From contig DATKPC010000116.1 of NCBI GenBank assembly GCA_035524275.1, forward strand, positions 14,268 to 78,267: a stretch of 64,000 nt of DNA, read 5' to 3'. The notes below the pieces were generated by a model. The model ran no database searches and was not told where the DNA came from. It saw nothing but the letters and a program-made list of their open reading frames with translations. This DNA comes from DATKPC01 sp035524275 (lineage in GTDB: Bacteria > Pseudomonadota > Gammaproteobacteria > Burkholderiales > Burkholderiaceae_F). Of this stretch, positions 28,866 through 37,755 are shown in pieces (position 1 is the stretch's first letter; every line of letters begins with the position of its first letter). The translations under genes were made by a program, and so were the position numbers.

Positions 28866-28981
28866 TCGAAGGAATTACGTTTCGGGGTCAGGGCGTGCCG
28901 ATCCCAACCGTGGAAGTGGACTCCAAGTTGGGGGTTATCCCCGGCACTCGAATCTTTCACCGCCTTCGGGCGCGGAGGAAA

Positions 28982-29656
28982 ATGGTTGCAATTCAACGCT
29001 TCCCCTCGCGAATGTCGCCTGCCGCCGAGCGCCGTCCGCCACCGCTGCCCGGGGCTTGGAAGATGTGGGTTGCGGCGGGCGTCGCGGTCATCGCGCTGTT
29101 GAAACTCTGGCACGACGCGCGTGGACCCTTCGTCCATGGCCGCGGCGCGGCGTATGCGAATCGCACGGAAACACCGCTGCAGGACGAGCATGATGTCCGG
29201 GCGCCCTTCGACTTCAAGGGCTTTCGCCTGGCACCGGTCGCGCATTTCGACGTGAAGGCGCGCCTGCTGATGCGCACCACGTATGTCATGGACCGCGGAG
29301 CGAAGCTCGCGCCGGTGGACTTCGCGCTGGGCTGGAACCGGATGGCCGACGACGCGGTCCTGAAGCGGTTGACCTTGTCGCAAGGCGGGCGCTTCTATTT
29401 CTACCAGTGGCAAGGCGCGCCGCCGATTCCGGGCGACGAGATCATCAGCAGCTCCGCCAACATGCACCTGATCCCGGCCGATCGCGGCGTCGAGTCCGCG
29501 CTGCGCGAGGCGCCCGTCGGCGGGCTCGTGCATCTCGAGGGCATGCTCGTCGACGCCTCGCAGGGCGGCTGGACCTGGCGCACGTCGCGCACGCGGACCG
29601 ATACGGGCGACGGCGCGTGCGAGCTGTTCTTCGTCGAGCAGGTGTCGTCCTACTGA
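28982..29656 (+). CDS. Membrane-anchored protein of unknown function
   Basis: 224 residues with one hydrophobic helix near residues 28-44 (MWVAAGVAVIALLKLW) and a larger, presumably periplasmic domain. That domain has a repeating beta pattern (FRLAPVAHFDVKARLLMRTTYVMDRGAKLAPVDFALGWNRM) and ends in FFVEQVSSY. I do not recognise a named family. A GGAGGAAA ribosome site lies directly before ATG 28982, although at short spacing; ATG 29012 is a possible later start. Divergent from the toxin-antitoxin operon, convergent with the decayed gene that follows. Confidence 0.65.
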   Translation: MVAIQRFPSRMSPAAERRPPPLPGAWKMWVAAGVAVIALLKLWHDARGPFVHGRGAAYANRTETPLQDEHDVRAPFDFKGFRLAPVAHFDVKARLLMRTTYVMDRGAKLAPVDFALGWNRMADDAVLKRLTLSQGGRFYFYQWQGAPPIPGDEIISSSANMHLIPADRGVESALREAPVGGLVHLEGMLVDASQGGWTWRTSRTRTDTGDGACELFFVEQVSSY

Positions 29657-29719
29657 CCGCGCCCTCCGGCGGCCCGGACTGCGTCGCACGCACCCCGGAC
29701 ACCGCCGCGGATGCGACCT

Positions 29720-29854
29720 TCATCGCAGGCCCTCGGCCAACTGGCGCGCGACCTCGTTCGAGACGGCGAGTGCAAGGCGGCTGTCCTGCACCCCCGCCAT
29801 GGGCGCCTGGATGATCGGAAGACGAATTCCGAGCAGTTCCTGTAGCGGGCCCAT
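29720..29854 (-). pseudogene. Remnant of a nitronate monooxygenase (2-nitropropane dioxygenase) gene
   Basis: A 44-codon frame: MGPLQELLGIRLPIIQAPMAGVQDS... is the typical start of nitronate monooxygenase, where LGIxxPIIQAPMAG binds FMN phosphate and is followed by LALAVSN-A-GGLG. Here, after LALAVSN, the sequence jumps to EVARQLAEGLR and a stop, like the helical C-terminus of such enzymes. About 270-310 codons between the two ends appear deleted in frame. The start of the barrel cannot function alone. Confidence 0.65.
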
Positions 29855-29899
29855 CGAGCCTCCGCGGAAGTGGTCGACCTCGCAGCGCGAGGGCCGCGC

Positions 29900-30286
29900 C
29901 TATCGACCGGTCCCCGCCGTGCCTCCGTTCGCGATCCGCTTCGCTTCGGAATGGTTGGTGGGCTTGTCGCCCGGCGCGGTTCCCGGCCGGAACGCCGTCT
30001 TCACGTAGCGCGCGCCGTCCTTCACGATCCGCGTCGTCCAGCCGGTCGTCCAGTGGATGACCGCGGCCCCGCCTTCCTCCGCCCAGGTGCCGTGCTTCAT
30101 CGCCTCGTTGTGCGTACCGTCCGCCTTGCCGTCCGGATGCAGCCAGATCTCGAAGGTCCGGCCCCCGGTGTCCTTCAGCTCCCATTGCCCCTCGTAGTCG
30201 CCGGCGGCGAGCGCGACCTGCGCGGCGACGACGAAGCCGAGCGCGACTGCGCGGCGTATCCGTGGGCTGCGAAGCGGTGGGTTCAT
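29900..30286 (-). CDS. Small secreted protein of unknown function
   Basis: 128 residues with a Sec signal peptide (about 1-27, RRAVALGFVVAAQVALAAG). The mature part of about 100 residues (DYEGQWELKDTGGRTFEIWLHPDGKADGTHNEAMKHGTWAEEGGAAVIHWTTGWTTRIV) has alternating strands of a small lipocalin-like or META-like barrel, predicted only by eye. A clear GGAGG precedes ATG 30286. No family recognised. Confidence 0.7.
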   Translation of the reverse strand: MNPPLRSPRIRRAVALGFVVAAQVALAAGDYEGQWELKDTGGRTFEIWLHPDGKADGTHNEAMKHGTWAEEGGAAVIHWTTGWTTRIVKDGARYVKTAFRPGTAPGDKPTNHSEAKRIANGGTAGTGR

Positions 30287-30358
30287 CGGCGTTCCTCCCG
30301 TGGGCGCGGTCCGTATTGAATCATGATCGGCCGGCATTGCGCGCCGGACGCGCGAGGC

Positions 30359-30823
30359 TCAACCGGCCAGTCGCCCGACGGTCGCGACGATGATCGTGAA
30401 CCAGCCGACCATGAGGTTCAGCAGCACCAGTTGGCGGATCGTCGCCATTCGCACGCCCGCCAGCTTCCAGTCCTCCGCGTCGACCGCGCGGCACAAGGCC
30501 GGGTAGGGCGCGAAGCGGATCCGGAGGAAAACCACCGTCATCGCGAGGCCCGCGAACGCCATCACCGACAGGGCCGCATGCGGCGTCGTCCCGTCGAGCG
30601 CCCGCGAGAACATCGCGCCGCCGCTCGCGAGCACGGCGCCGATCGCGACCGCGACCCACGGCAGGAATCGATCGAATATGCGCCGCAACAGGCGCAGCCG
30701 CGCCGGCGGCTCCAGCAGCTCCGCGGCCGCCGGACGCAAGCACATGTGCGCGAAATGCATGCCGCCGACCCAGACGACGACGCCGGCGAGATGAAGCAGG
30801 TGCCACACCGGCGTCAAACTCAT
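30359..30823 (-). CDS. CopD-like integral membrane protein
   Basis: 154 residues with four hydrophobic helices. The first helix has the HLAGVVVWVGGMHFAHMCLRP pattern with histidines that in CopD-family proteins may bind copper or haem; the last helix NLMVGWFTIIVATVGRLAG is also family-like. Bacterial CopD-domain proteins of this size are found in copper resistance loci but also alone; no copper gene is next to it here. Its start (30823) is divergent from the second sterol desaturase. Confidence 0.75.
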   Translation of the reverse strand: MSLTPVWHLLHLAGVVVWVGGMHFAHMCLRPAAAELLEPPARLRLLRRIFDRFLPWVAVAIGAVLASGGAMFSRALDGTTPHAALSVMAFAGLAMTVVFLRIRFAPYPALCRAVDAEDWKLAGVRMATIRQLVLLNLMVGWFTIIVATVGRLAG

Positions 30824-30939
30824 GATGCGCTCCGCTCGCGGTTCCCGGCATTGTCCCCTCTTTCCGCGGGCGCCGCGGCGTCGCCACGGCGCCGATAGAA
30901 TCGCAGCCTCAGCGACTGCCTTCGGCGAGCCCGTCCGCC

Positions 30940-32079
30940 ATGTTCGACGTCGTCGTCTACGCGATACCCGTCTTCTCCCTGCTCGTCGTCGTGGAACTGG
31001 CCTACGGCATCGCGAGAGGGCGAAACAACTACCGGCTGAACGACGCGATCGCGAGCTTCAGCCAGGGCCTGCTGAGCCAGGTCGTCGCCGTGTGCACGCC
31101 GCTCGCGCAGGTCGGCCTCTATGCGCTCGTCTACCGCCACGCGGCGCTGCTGCACGCGGAGAAATTCTGGAGCGGCGCGGCCGGGTTCGCACTCGCGACG
31201 CTGCTGTTCGATTTCTGCGACTACTGGCTGCACCGGACCGCTCACCGCACGTCGCTCTTCTGGGCCGCCCACGTCGTCCACCACCAGAGCCAGGAATTCA
31301 ACTTCTCGACCGCGTTGCGCCAGGAGAGCACGTACGTCCTGCTCGGATGGCCGTTCTACCTGCCGATGGCGCTGCTCGGCGTCACGCCGCAGGCCTTCCT
31401 CGTCGCCGGCGCGATCGTGCTGTACTACCAGTTCTGGATCCACACGGAGCACATCGGCAAGCTTGGCTGGCTCGACCGCGTGTTCTCGACGCCATCGAAC
31501 CATCGCGTGCATCACGCCGTCAATGACGGCTACATCGACAGGAACTACGGCGCGATGCTGATCATCTGGGACCGGATGTTCGGGACCTTCGCCGCGGAAA
31601 CGGAGCCCTGCGTCTACGGCACGCGCTCGCCACTGGACAGCTGGGATCCGCTGTGGGCCGTCGTCGTCGGCTACTGGACCGTCGCGCGCGACGCGTGGCG
31701 CGCGGCCCGGTGGCGCGACAAGCTCCGGATCTGGTTCATGCCGCCGGGCTGGCGTCCGGCCGACGTCGCGCTGCGCGACCCGGTGCCCGCGTTCGACATT
31801 CGCCGGGTACGCCGCTACGACCCCGCGGTCGGGCGCGTCGTCGGCCTGCTCGCCGCGGCGCAGTTCGGCGTCCTGGCGGTCGCGACCGTCGCCTACCTGT
31901 GGCAATCGGATGACTGGTCCACGGCGCGCGCGACGGTCGTCGCGGCCCCGATCGTCGCCGGCTTGTGGGTGGCCGGCGCGCTGCTGCAGCGACGAATCGG
32001 CATCCGGTCGGCGCTGCTGATCGATGCCATCGCGGCCGGGTGCGCCTGGGCTGCCGCCTGGGCTGCCGCCTGGGCGTAG
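30940..32079 (+). CDS. Sterol desaturase / fatty acid hydroxylase superfamily membrane enzyme (second copy)
   Basis: 379 residues. Histidine clusters: HRTAH (HX3H), AAHVVHHQSQ (HX2HH), HTEHIGKLG and HRVHHAVNDGYIDRNYGAMLIIWDRMFGTF. It resembles the protein at 8810 but has a C-terminal extension of about 100 residues with three further helices. The last residues, AWAAAWAAAWA, come from a tandem 12-base repeat (TGGGCTGCCGCC) and could vary in length. Substrate unknown. Start ATG 30940. Confidence 0.88.
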   Translation: MFDVVVYAIPVFSLLVVVELAYGIARGRNNYRLNDAIASFSQGLLSQVVAVCTPLAQVGLYALVYRHAALLHAEKFWSGAAGFALATLLFDFCDYWLHRTAHRTSLFWAAHVVHHQSQEFNFSTALRQESTYVLLGWPFYLPMALLGVTPQAFLVAGAIVLYYQFWIHTEHIGKLGWLDRVFSTPSNHRVHHAVNDGYIDRNYGAMLIIWDRMFGTFAAETEPCVYGTRSPLDSWDPLWAVVVGYWTVARDAWRAARWRDKLRIWFMPPGWRPADVALRDPVPAFDIRRVRRYDPAVGRVVGLLAAAQFGVLAVATVAYLWQSDDWSTARATVVAAPIVAGLWVAGALLQRRIGIRSALLIDAIAAGCAWAAAWAAAWA

Positions 32080-32122
32080 CCGGGTCCGGCGCCCCGCTCG
32101 GCGCCGCGCCGGCGGGCTTCGT

Positions 32123-32767
32123 CTAGAGCCCCATCGACGGCCGTTCGGCCATGCGTGCGCGCCAGCGCAACAGATTGGCGTGGCGCTCCTCGTCCGGCTT
32201 CTGCTTGACGATGCGCGCGAAGTCGACCGCCACGACGGCGGTGATGTCGGCAACGCTGAACGCGCCGCCGGAAACGTAGTCGTGCAGCGCGAGCCGCGCG
32301 TCGAGGACGCGGAAGAACTGCTGGATGCGCGCGATCCCGCGCTGCGCGAGTTCCGGGATCTGCGGGTAGTCGACCGGGCCGGGCAACGCGCGATTGGCCA
32401 TCGCCGCAGAACCGTTGCGCAGCGCCTCGGCCACCGCGAGCAGCCCCTCGAATTCGGCCCGCCACTGCCAGCTCGCGATCGCCGCCTTCTCTTCCGGCAG
32501 CGTCCCCAGCAGCGGCGGCTGCGGGAAGCGTGCCTCCAGGTACGCGATGATCGCGGCGTTGTCGGTCAGCACGAGGCCGCTGTCCAGCCTCAAGGCCGGA
32601 ACGGTGCATTCCGGATTGATCGCGCGGAACGCGTCGCCGAACTGCTCGCCGCGCCGCAGGTCGACCTGCACCGTCTCGTGCGACACGCCCTTCTCGGCGA
32701 GGAGAATCCGGGCGCGACGCGGGCTGGGGGCGGTGGCGCAGTCGAAGAGCGTCAGCATCCGCGTCAT
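32123..32767 (-). CDS. Glutathione S-transferase family protein
   Basis: 214 residues. N-terminal thioredoxin-like half with TLFDCATAPSPRRARILLAEKGV (active-site serine region), cis-proline segment NPECTVPALRLDSGLVLTDNAAIIAYLE, and a helical C-terminal half including the hydrophobic core SVADITAVVAVDF. It starts within the stop of the YghU-like gene (four-base overlap), so the two GSTs are co-translated. Confidence 0.9.
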   Translation of the reverse strand: MTRMLTLFDCATAPSPRRARILLAEKGVSHETVQVDLRRGEQFGDAFRAINPECTVPALRLDSGLVLTDNAAIIAYLEARFPQPPLLGTLPEEKAAIASWQWRAEFEGLLAVAEALRNGSAAMANRALPGPVDYPQIPELAQRGIARIQQFFRVLDARLALHDYVSGGAFSVADITAVVAVDFARIVKQKPDEERHANLLRWRARMAERPSMGL

Positions 32768-33630
32768 TCCTGCGGCTTGTCCCGCGTCAGCGCCGCGAAA
32801 TCGCCGGCGCCGTGGCGCTCCGGCAACTGGCTCGACGGCTGGCCCCAGGTGCGGTTGACCATGCGTCCGCGCTGCGCCGCGGGCCGTCGCGCGATCTCGT
32901 CGGCCCAGCGGATCACGTGACGGTACTCGTGGACCGAAAGGAACTCGCCGGCGTCGTAAAGCTGCCCCTTCGCCAGCGCGCCGTACCACGGCCAGGCGGC
33001 GATATCGGCGATCGTGTACTCGTCGCCGGCGAGGTAGCGCACCTCGGCCAGGCGGCGGTCGAGCACGTCCAGTTGGCGCTTCGATTCCATCGCATAGCGG
33101 TCGATCGCGTATTCGATCTTCGTCGGCGCATAGGCGTAGAAGTGCCCGAAGCCGCCGCCGAGGAACGGCGCGCTGCCCATCTGCCAGAACAGCCACGACA
33201 GGCATTCGGCGCGCGCCCGGCCGGCCGGCAGGAACGCGCCGAACTTCTCCGCGAGGTACAGCAGGATCGCGCCGGACTCGAATACGCGCACCGGCTCCGG
33301 CCCGCTGCGATCCATCAGCGCCGGTATCTTGGAGTTCGGATTGACCGCGACGAAGCCGCTGCCGAACTGATCGCCTTCCTGGATGCGGATCAGCCACGCG
33401 TCGTACTCGGCGCCGGCGTGCCCCAGCGCCAGCAGTTCCTCCAGCATCACCGTCACCTTGACCCCGTTGGGCGTCGCCAGCGAGTACAGCTGCAGCGGGT
33501 GGCGGCCCACCGGCAGTTCCTTCTCGTGCGTCGGACCGGCGATCGGGCGGTTGATGTTCGCGAAGCGGCCGCCACTGGGCCTGTTCCAGGACCAGACGCG
33601 CGGCGGGGTGTATGCGGTAGGTTCGTCCAT
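32764..33630 (-). CDS. yghU: YghU-type glutathione S-transferase (disulfide-bond oxidoreductase)
   Basis: 288 residues, exactly the family length. The extended N-terminus (YTPPRVWSWNRPSGGRFANINRPIAGPTHEKELPVGRHPLQLYSLATPNGVKVTVMLEELL) is diagnostic, as are NPNSKIPALMD, LYLAEKFGAFLP, MGSAPFLGGGFGHFYAYAP and the C-terminal GRMVNRTWG. YghU and YfcG bind two glutathione molecules and reduce organic hydroperoxides and disulfides. Upstream partner of the GST at 32123. Confidence 0.95.
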   Translation of the reverse strand: MDEPTAYTPPRVWSWNRPSGGRFANINRPIAGPTHEKELPVGRHPLQLYSLATPNGVKVTVMLEELLALGHAGAEYDAWLIRIQEGDQFGSGFVAVNPNSKIPALMDRSGPEPVRVFESGAILLYLAEKFGAFLPAGRARAECLSWLFWQMGSAPFLGGGFGHFYAYAPTKIEYAIDRYAMESKRQLDVLDRRLAEVRYLAGDEYTIADIAAWPWYGALAKGQLYDAGEFLSVHEYRHVIRWADEIARRPAAQRGRMVNRTWGQPSSQLPERHGAGDFAALTRDKPQE

Positions 33631-33721
33631 CCGGGGCAGTGTACGCAATCCGCGCCGGACACCGGCGAGATCGACGAGAATCTCGCCCTTTGGCTGCGGC
33701 GACAGCCGCCTCGAGCGCCCG

Positions 33722-34936
33722 ATGAACACGGCCACGCCCCCCTCCGCCCTGCCGCGCGGCGCGATTGCCTGCCTCGCGACGGCCGCCTTCGGCAGCGGGT
33801 TGTCGCTGCGCGTGAACGACGCCCTGCTGCCGCACCTGGCGCGCGAGTTCGGCGTCTCGCTCGGCGTCGCGTCGCAGGTCATCAGCCTGTTCGCGATCGC
33901 CTACGGGCTCGCGCAACTCGTGTTCGGGCCGGTCGGCGATCGCTACGGCAAGTACCGCGTCGTCGGCTGGGCGGCGTCCGCCTGCTCGCTGGCGGCGCTC
34001 GGCTGCGCCGCGGCGCCCGGCCTGGATGCGCTGCGCGGTGCCCGTCTGCTCGCCGGCGCCACGGCGGCCGCGATCATTCCGCTATCGATGGCATGGATCG
34101 GCGACGTCGTTCCGTACGAGCGGCGGCAGCCGGTCCTGGCGCGCTTCCTGATCGGCCAGATTGCGGGCCTTTCCACCGGCGTCTGGCTCGGCGGCTTCGC
34201 GGCCGACCTGGGCTCCTGGCGCGCGCCGTACGCGGTCATCGCGGTGCTGTTCGCGGCGACGAGCTTTGCGCTCCTGCGGCTCCAGCCCCGCCTCCCGGAA
34301 CACGCCCGCGCGGTCCGGCCGGCCACCGGCGACGCCATTCGCCACACGGTGACGGAGTTTGCCGCGGTGCTCTCGCGACCCTGGGCACGCGCGGTGCTGG
34401 CCCTCGTCTTCCTCGAAGGCATGTGCCTCTACGGCCCGTTCGCGTTCGTGGCCACCCACGTGCACCAGGTCTTCGGACTGTCGCTGTCGGCCGCCGGCGC
34501 GATCGTGATGCTCTTCGGCCTCGGCGGCTTCGCGTTTGCACTGCTCTCCGGAATGTTCGTCGCCCGGCTGGGCGAAGTCGGCCTTGCCGCCTGGGGCGGC
34601 GCCGGCATGGTCCTCGCGCTGCTGACGATCGCCTTCGCGCCGGCCTGGGGCTGGGCCGTCGGCGGCTGCCTGCTGCTCGGGCTGGGCTTCTACATGATGC
34701 ACAACACGCTGCAGGTCCACGCGACGCAGATGGCGCCGGAACGCCGCGGCGCCGCCGTCTCGGCCTTTGCGGCGTGCTTCTTCCTGGGCCAGTCGACCGG
34801 CGTGTCGCTCGCCGGGATCGCCGTGGGCCGTTACGGCACCTCGCCGCTGCTGGCGGCCGGCGCGACGGGCCTGATCGGCGTCGCGGCAACGTTCTCGATG
34901 CTGCTGCAACGTCGCCATCGCGCACGGCACGGCTGA
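33722..34936 (+). CDS. MFS transporter
   Basis: 404 residues, about twelve hydrophobic helices. MFS signature A is visible as FGPVGDRYGKYRVV between helices 2 and 3; an acidic NDALLPHLAREF follows helix 1. A second half starts near residue 215 with a similar layout. It belongs to the drug/sugar efflux-like superfamily (DHA1-like by length), substrate unknown. Starts 91 bases from the divergent yghU start, so the promoter region is shared. Confidence 0.9.
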   Translation: MNTATPPSALPRGAIACLATAAFGSGLSLRVNDALLPHLAREFGVSLGVASQVISLFAIAYGLAQLVFGPVGDRYGKYRVVGWAASACSLAALGCAAAPGLDALRGARLLAGATAAAIIPLSMAWIGDVVPYERRQPVLARFLIGQIAGLSTGVWLGGFAADLGSWRAPYAVIAVLFAATSFALLRLQPRLPEHARAVRPATGDAIRHTVTEFAAVLSRPWARAVLALVFLEGMCLYGPFAFVATHVHQVFGLSLSAAGAIVMLFGLGGFAFALLSGMFVARLGEVGLAAWGGAGMVLALLTIAFAPAWGWAVGGCLLLGLGFYMMHNTLQVHATQMAPERRGAAVSAFAACFFLGQSTGVSLAGIAVGRYGTSPLLAAGATGLIGVAATFSMLLQRRHRARHG

Positions 34937-34994
34937 CCATTCTTGCCGTACGGACCTCGACAGCGCCGCCGCTTGCCGCGCCGCCGCGGAGACG

Positions 34995-35348
34995 CTATCG
35001 AAGTTCGACGACCTCGCGATCCTCGAGCTTCCTGACCGTCACCGCGGCACCGACCACCAGGCCGGGCGCGCGATCCTGCACGACCCGGACGCGCCGGCCG
35101 TCGGCCGTCTGGACCGTGATCTCGATAGCTTCCCGGGTCGCCGTGTTGCGCAAGCGCAGCGGCGCCGGGGAAGGAAACGCATGCCAGTAGTCGCCGAACG
35201 TCTGCGCGCCGGGTACCGCGGACGTATCGGCGACCTGCACGCTCTTCGTGCGCACGATCGTGCCGGTCACGTCGGCCCAGGACAATGGCGGCATGCATGC
35301 CGCGGCGATCACGATGGCCGCGCTCAAGAGCGTTCCGGTAGGCTTCAT
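34995..35348 (-). CDS. Small periplasmic protein of unknown function
   Basis: 117 residues with a signal peptide (about 1-25, ending PPLSWA-D). The mature 90 residues are mostly beta (TGTIVRTKSVQV..., ITVQTADGRRVRVVQDRAPGLVVGAAVTVRKLEDREVVELR). The second half resembles small OB-like or SH3-like periplasmic domains in which DGRxxxVVQ...GLxxGxxVxV is common, but I cannot name the family. Convergent with the MFS gene. Confidence 0.65.
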   Translation of the reverse strand: MKPTGTLLSAAIVIAAACMPPLSWADVTGTIVRTKSVQVADTSAVPGAQTFGDYWHAFPSPAPLRLRNTATREAIEITVQTADGRRVRVVQDRAPGLVVGAAVTVRKLEDREVVELR

Positions 35349-35524
35349 CCTGCCTCCTGCGTGGGCGTCCGCTACCGGCCAGCTTACGCCGATCGCGGGC
35401 GCGCCGGCCCGGCGGCATGCCCGCGCTTCGCTGCGTGGATACACGAAGCGACACCCTGCGGTCATCGCGCTATGCTGGACTCAGAGGGTCATCCAGGCCC
35501 CGGGCATTTCGCGGAGGTTTCCCG

Positions 35525-36946
35525 ATGATGAACGAACCCGGGCAGGAACCTGCACGGCTGCTGTCGGTCCAGCGCGCAGCCTTCGAGAAAGACCGTTCGC
35601 CGTCGCGCGCCGCGCGCGTCGCGCGTCTCGACCGGCTGCTCAAGCTGGTCGACGACCACGAAACCGAGATCGCGCAGGCGATCGACGCCGATTTCGGCGG
35701 GCGCAGCTCGCACGAGACGCGGCTCGCGGAGCTCTTCGTCGTCCGCGGCGGCATCCGGCATGCGCGCGCGCACGTCGGCCGCTGGATGGCGCCGCGCCGC
35801 GTGCCGACGGCGTTGCACTTTCTTCCGGCCCGCAACGAACTCCTCGCGCAACCGCTGGGTGTCGTCGGGATCGTCTCGCCGTGGAACTACCCGGTGCTGC
35901 TGTCGCTGGGCCCGGCGCTGGCGGCGCTCGCCGCCGGCAACCGCGTCGTGATCAAGCCGTCGGAGTCGACGCCGGCGTTCGCCGACCTGCTGCAGCGGCT
36001 CGTGCGCACCACGTTTCCGGAAGAGGAACTCGCGGTCGCCACGGGCGGCGCCGACGTCGGGCGGGCCTTCGTCGGGTTGCCATTCGACCATCTTTTCTTC
36101 ACCGGCTCCACCGCCGTCGGTCGCCAGGTCGCGCAGGCCGCTGCCGCGAATCTCGTCCCGGTCACGCTGGAGCTCGGCGGCAAGTCGCCGGCGATCGTCG
36201 ACGCGTCGTGCGATCTCGACGAGGCCGCGCCGCGCCTGGCGTACGGCAAGCTGCTCAATGCCGGACAGACCTGCATCGCGCCCGACTACGTGCTGGTGCC
36301 CGAAGGCCGCGCCGACGCACTCGTCGACCGACTTTCGACGGCCATCGCGCGGATGTACCCGACGCTTGCCGGCAACCCGGACTACACCGCGATCGTCAGC
36401 GCGCGGCATCGCGCGCGACTCGTCGATCTCGTCGCCGACGCCCGATCCCTGGGCGCCCGGATCGTCGAGGTCAAGCCGGCCGGTGAAAGCATCGCGCCCG
36501 ACGACCGCCGACTCGCGCCGACGATCGTCGTCGGCGCAAACCGCACGATGCGCGTGATGCAGGAGGAGATTTTCGGGCCGGTCCTGCCGATCGTCGAAGT
36601 CCGCTCGCTGGACGATGCCCTCGCGTTCGTCAATGCCGGAGAGCGGCCGCTGGCGCTCTACTGGTTCGGTCGCGACGCGACGAACCGCGACCGCGTCCTG
36701 GCGCAAACGCACGCCGGCGGCGTCACGATCAACGACTGCCTGTGGCACATGCCACAGGAGCACCAGCCGTTCGGCGGCATCGGCGCGAGCGGCATGGGCG
36801 CCTATCACGGCAAATGGGGCTTCGATACGTTCAGCCATCGCAAGCCGGTCTTCCATCAGGCGCGGTTCAATGGCGGATTCATGCTGCGGCCGCCGTACGG
36901 CGCGACCTTCGAGCGTTTGCTCGGCGTGCTGAAGCGCGTCACCTGA
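35525..36946 (+). CDS. Aldehyde dehydrogenase, coniferyl-aldehyde dehydrogenase-like
   Basis: 473 residues, NAD(P)-dependent. Motifs in order: GVVGIVSPWNYPVLL, RVVIKPSESTP, FFTGSTAVGRQVA, the catalytic Glu in TLELGGKSPAIV, the catalytic Cys in NAGQTCIAPDYVLV, and EEIFGPVLPIV. The short length, GGIGASGMGAYHGKWGFDTFSHRKPVF and the C-terminal RPPYG tail fit the class 3-like/coniferyl aldehyde branch. GGAGG precedes the ATG. Followed within 19 bases by a GST gene, probably the same operon: aldehyde oxidation and conjugation. Confidence 0.92.
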   Translation: MMNEPGQEPARLLSVQRAAFEKDRSPSRAARVARLDRLLKLVDDHETEIAQAIDADFGGRSSHETRLAELFVVRGGIRHARAHVGRWMAPRRVPTALHFLPARNELLAQPLGVVGIVSPWNYPVLLSLGPALAALAAGNRVVIKPSESTPAFADLLQRLVRTTFPEEELAVATGGADVGRAFVGLPFDHLFFTGSTAVGRQVAQAAAANLVPVTLELGGKSPAIVDASCDLDEAAPRLAYGKLLNAGQTCIAPDYVLVPEGRADALVDRLSTAIARMYPTLAGNPDYTAIVSARHRARLVDLVADARSLGARIVEVKPAGESIAPDDRRLAPTIVVGANRTMRVMQEEIFGPVLPIVEVRSLDDALAFVNAGERPLALYWFGRDATNRDRVLAQTHAGGVTINDCLWHMPQEHQPFGGIGASGMGAYHGKWGFDTFSHRKPVFHQARFNGGFMLRPPYGATFERLLGVLKRVT

Positions 36947-36965
36947 ATCGGCCGCGGCGGCCACG

Positions 36966-37703
36966 ATGCGCTACGAGTTCTACTATTGGCCGTCGATCCA
37001 GGGCCGCGGCGAATTCGTCCGGCTCGCGCTGGAGGAAGGCGGCGCGGACTACGTCGACGTGGCGCGGCGGCCCGCGAGCGAAGGCGGCGGGGTCGGCGCG
37101 TTGACGCGGCTGCTCGCGGCCGCGCCGGCGTCGTGCCCGCCGTTCGCGCCGCCGTTCCTGCGCGCCGGCAAGGCCCTGATCGGACAGACGGCGCTGATCC
37201 TGCAATTTCTCGGGCCTCGGCTCGGCCTCGTGCCGGCGTCGGCATCGGCGCAGCGCTGGGCGCTCCAGCTGCAGCTCACGATCGCGGACCTCGTCGATGA
37301 AATCCACGCTGTCCATCATCCGATTTCCAGCGCGCTGTACTACGAGGAGCAGCGTGCCGCGGCAAAGCGCGCGGCGCTGCTGCTGGTCGCGCAGCGGCTG
37401 CCGAAGTTCCTCGGCTATTTCGAGCGGCTGGCGCCCGCGGCGGCGACGCGAGCCCGCTGGATGCTCGGCGCGAAGGTTTCCTACGTCGACTTGTCGCTCT
37501 TCCAGCTTCTGTGCGGCCTGCAGTACGCCTTCCCGAACGCGATGCAGCAGCTGGCGCCGCGCATCCCGCGCCTGCTCGGGATCCAGGTGCGCGTCCGGTC
37601 GCGCCCGCGCATCGCAAGCTACCTCGCGTCCGCGCGCCGCATCCCGTTCAACGAGTCGGGCATCTTTCGGCACTACCCGGCGCTGGACCCGCCGCGTCGC
37701 TAG
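36966..37703 (+). CDS. Glutathione S-transferase, eukaryote-like (alpha/mu/sigma-type) fold
   Basis: 245 residues. MRYEFYYWPSIQGRGEFVRLALEEGGADYVDVARRP places an active-site Tyr in YYWPSIQGRGEFVR, the arrangement of Y-type GSTs; PPFLRAGKALIGQTALILQFLG corresponds to the cis-proline and glutathione-binding strand. The helical half (DLVDEIHAVHHPISSALYYEEQ...VSYVDLSLFQLLCGLQYAFP) is also typical. Rarer in bacteria than the beta class. Co-directional with the aldehyde dehydrogenase. Confidence 0.85.
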   Translation: MRYEFYYWPSIQGRGEFVRLALEEGGADYVDVARRPASEGGGVGALTRLLAAAPASCPPFAPPFLRAGKALIGQTALILQFLGPRLGLVPASASAQRWALQLQLTIADLVDEIHAVHHPISSALYYEEQRAAAKRAALLLVAQRLPKFLGYFERLAPAAATRARWMLGAKVSYVDLSLFQLLCGLQYAFPNAMQQLAPRIPRLLGIQVRVRSRPRIASYLASARRIPFNESGIFRHYPALDPPRR

Positions 37704-37714
37704 GCCGTCCCGGC

Positions 37715-37749
37715 GCGCGCGAGCGAGCCTCCGGGCCACGCTCGCGCGC
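37715..37749. terminator. GC-rich hairpin in a convergent gap
   Basis: Eleven-base perfect arms (GCGCGCGAGCG at 37715-37725, complement at 37739-37749) around a 13-base loop, between the GST (plus) and msrA (minus) stop codons. No T-run follows, but the position makes it a likely bidirectional transcript-end structure. Confidence 0.5.
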
Positions 37750-37755
37750 CGTGCG

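Noticed and set aside
28866..28981. Possible extended N-terminus for the protein starting at 28982
   Set aside because: An open frame continues upstream, but it overlaps the toxin-antitoxin promoter and lacks a ribosome site, while GGAGG stands before 28982.
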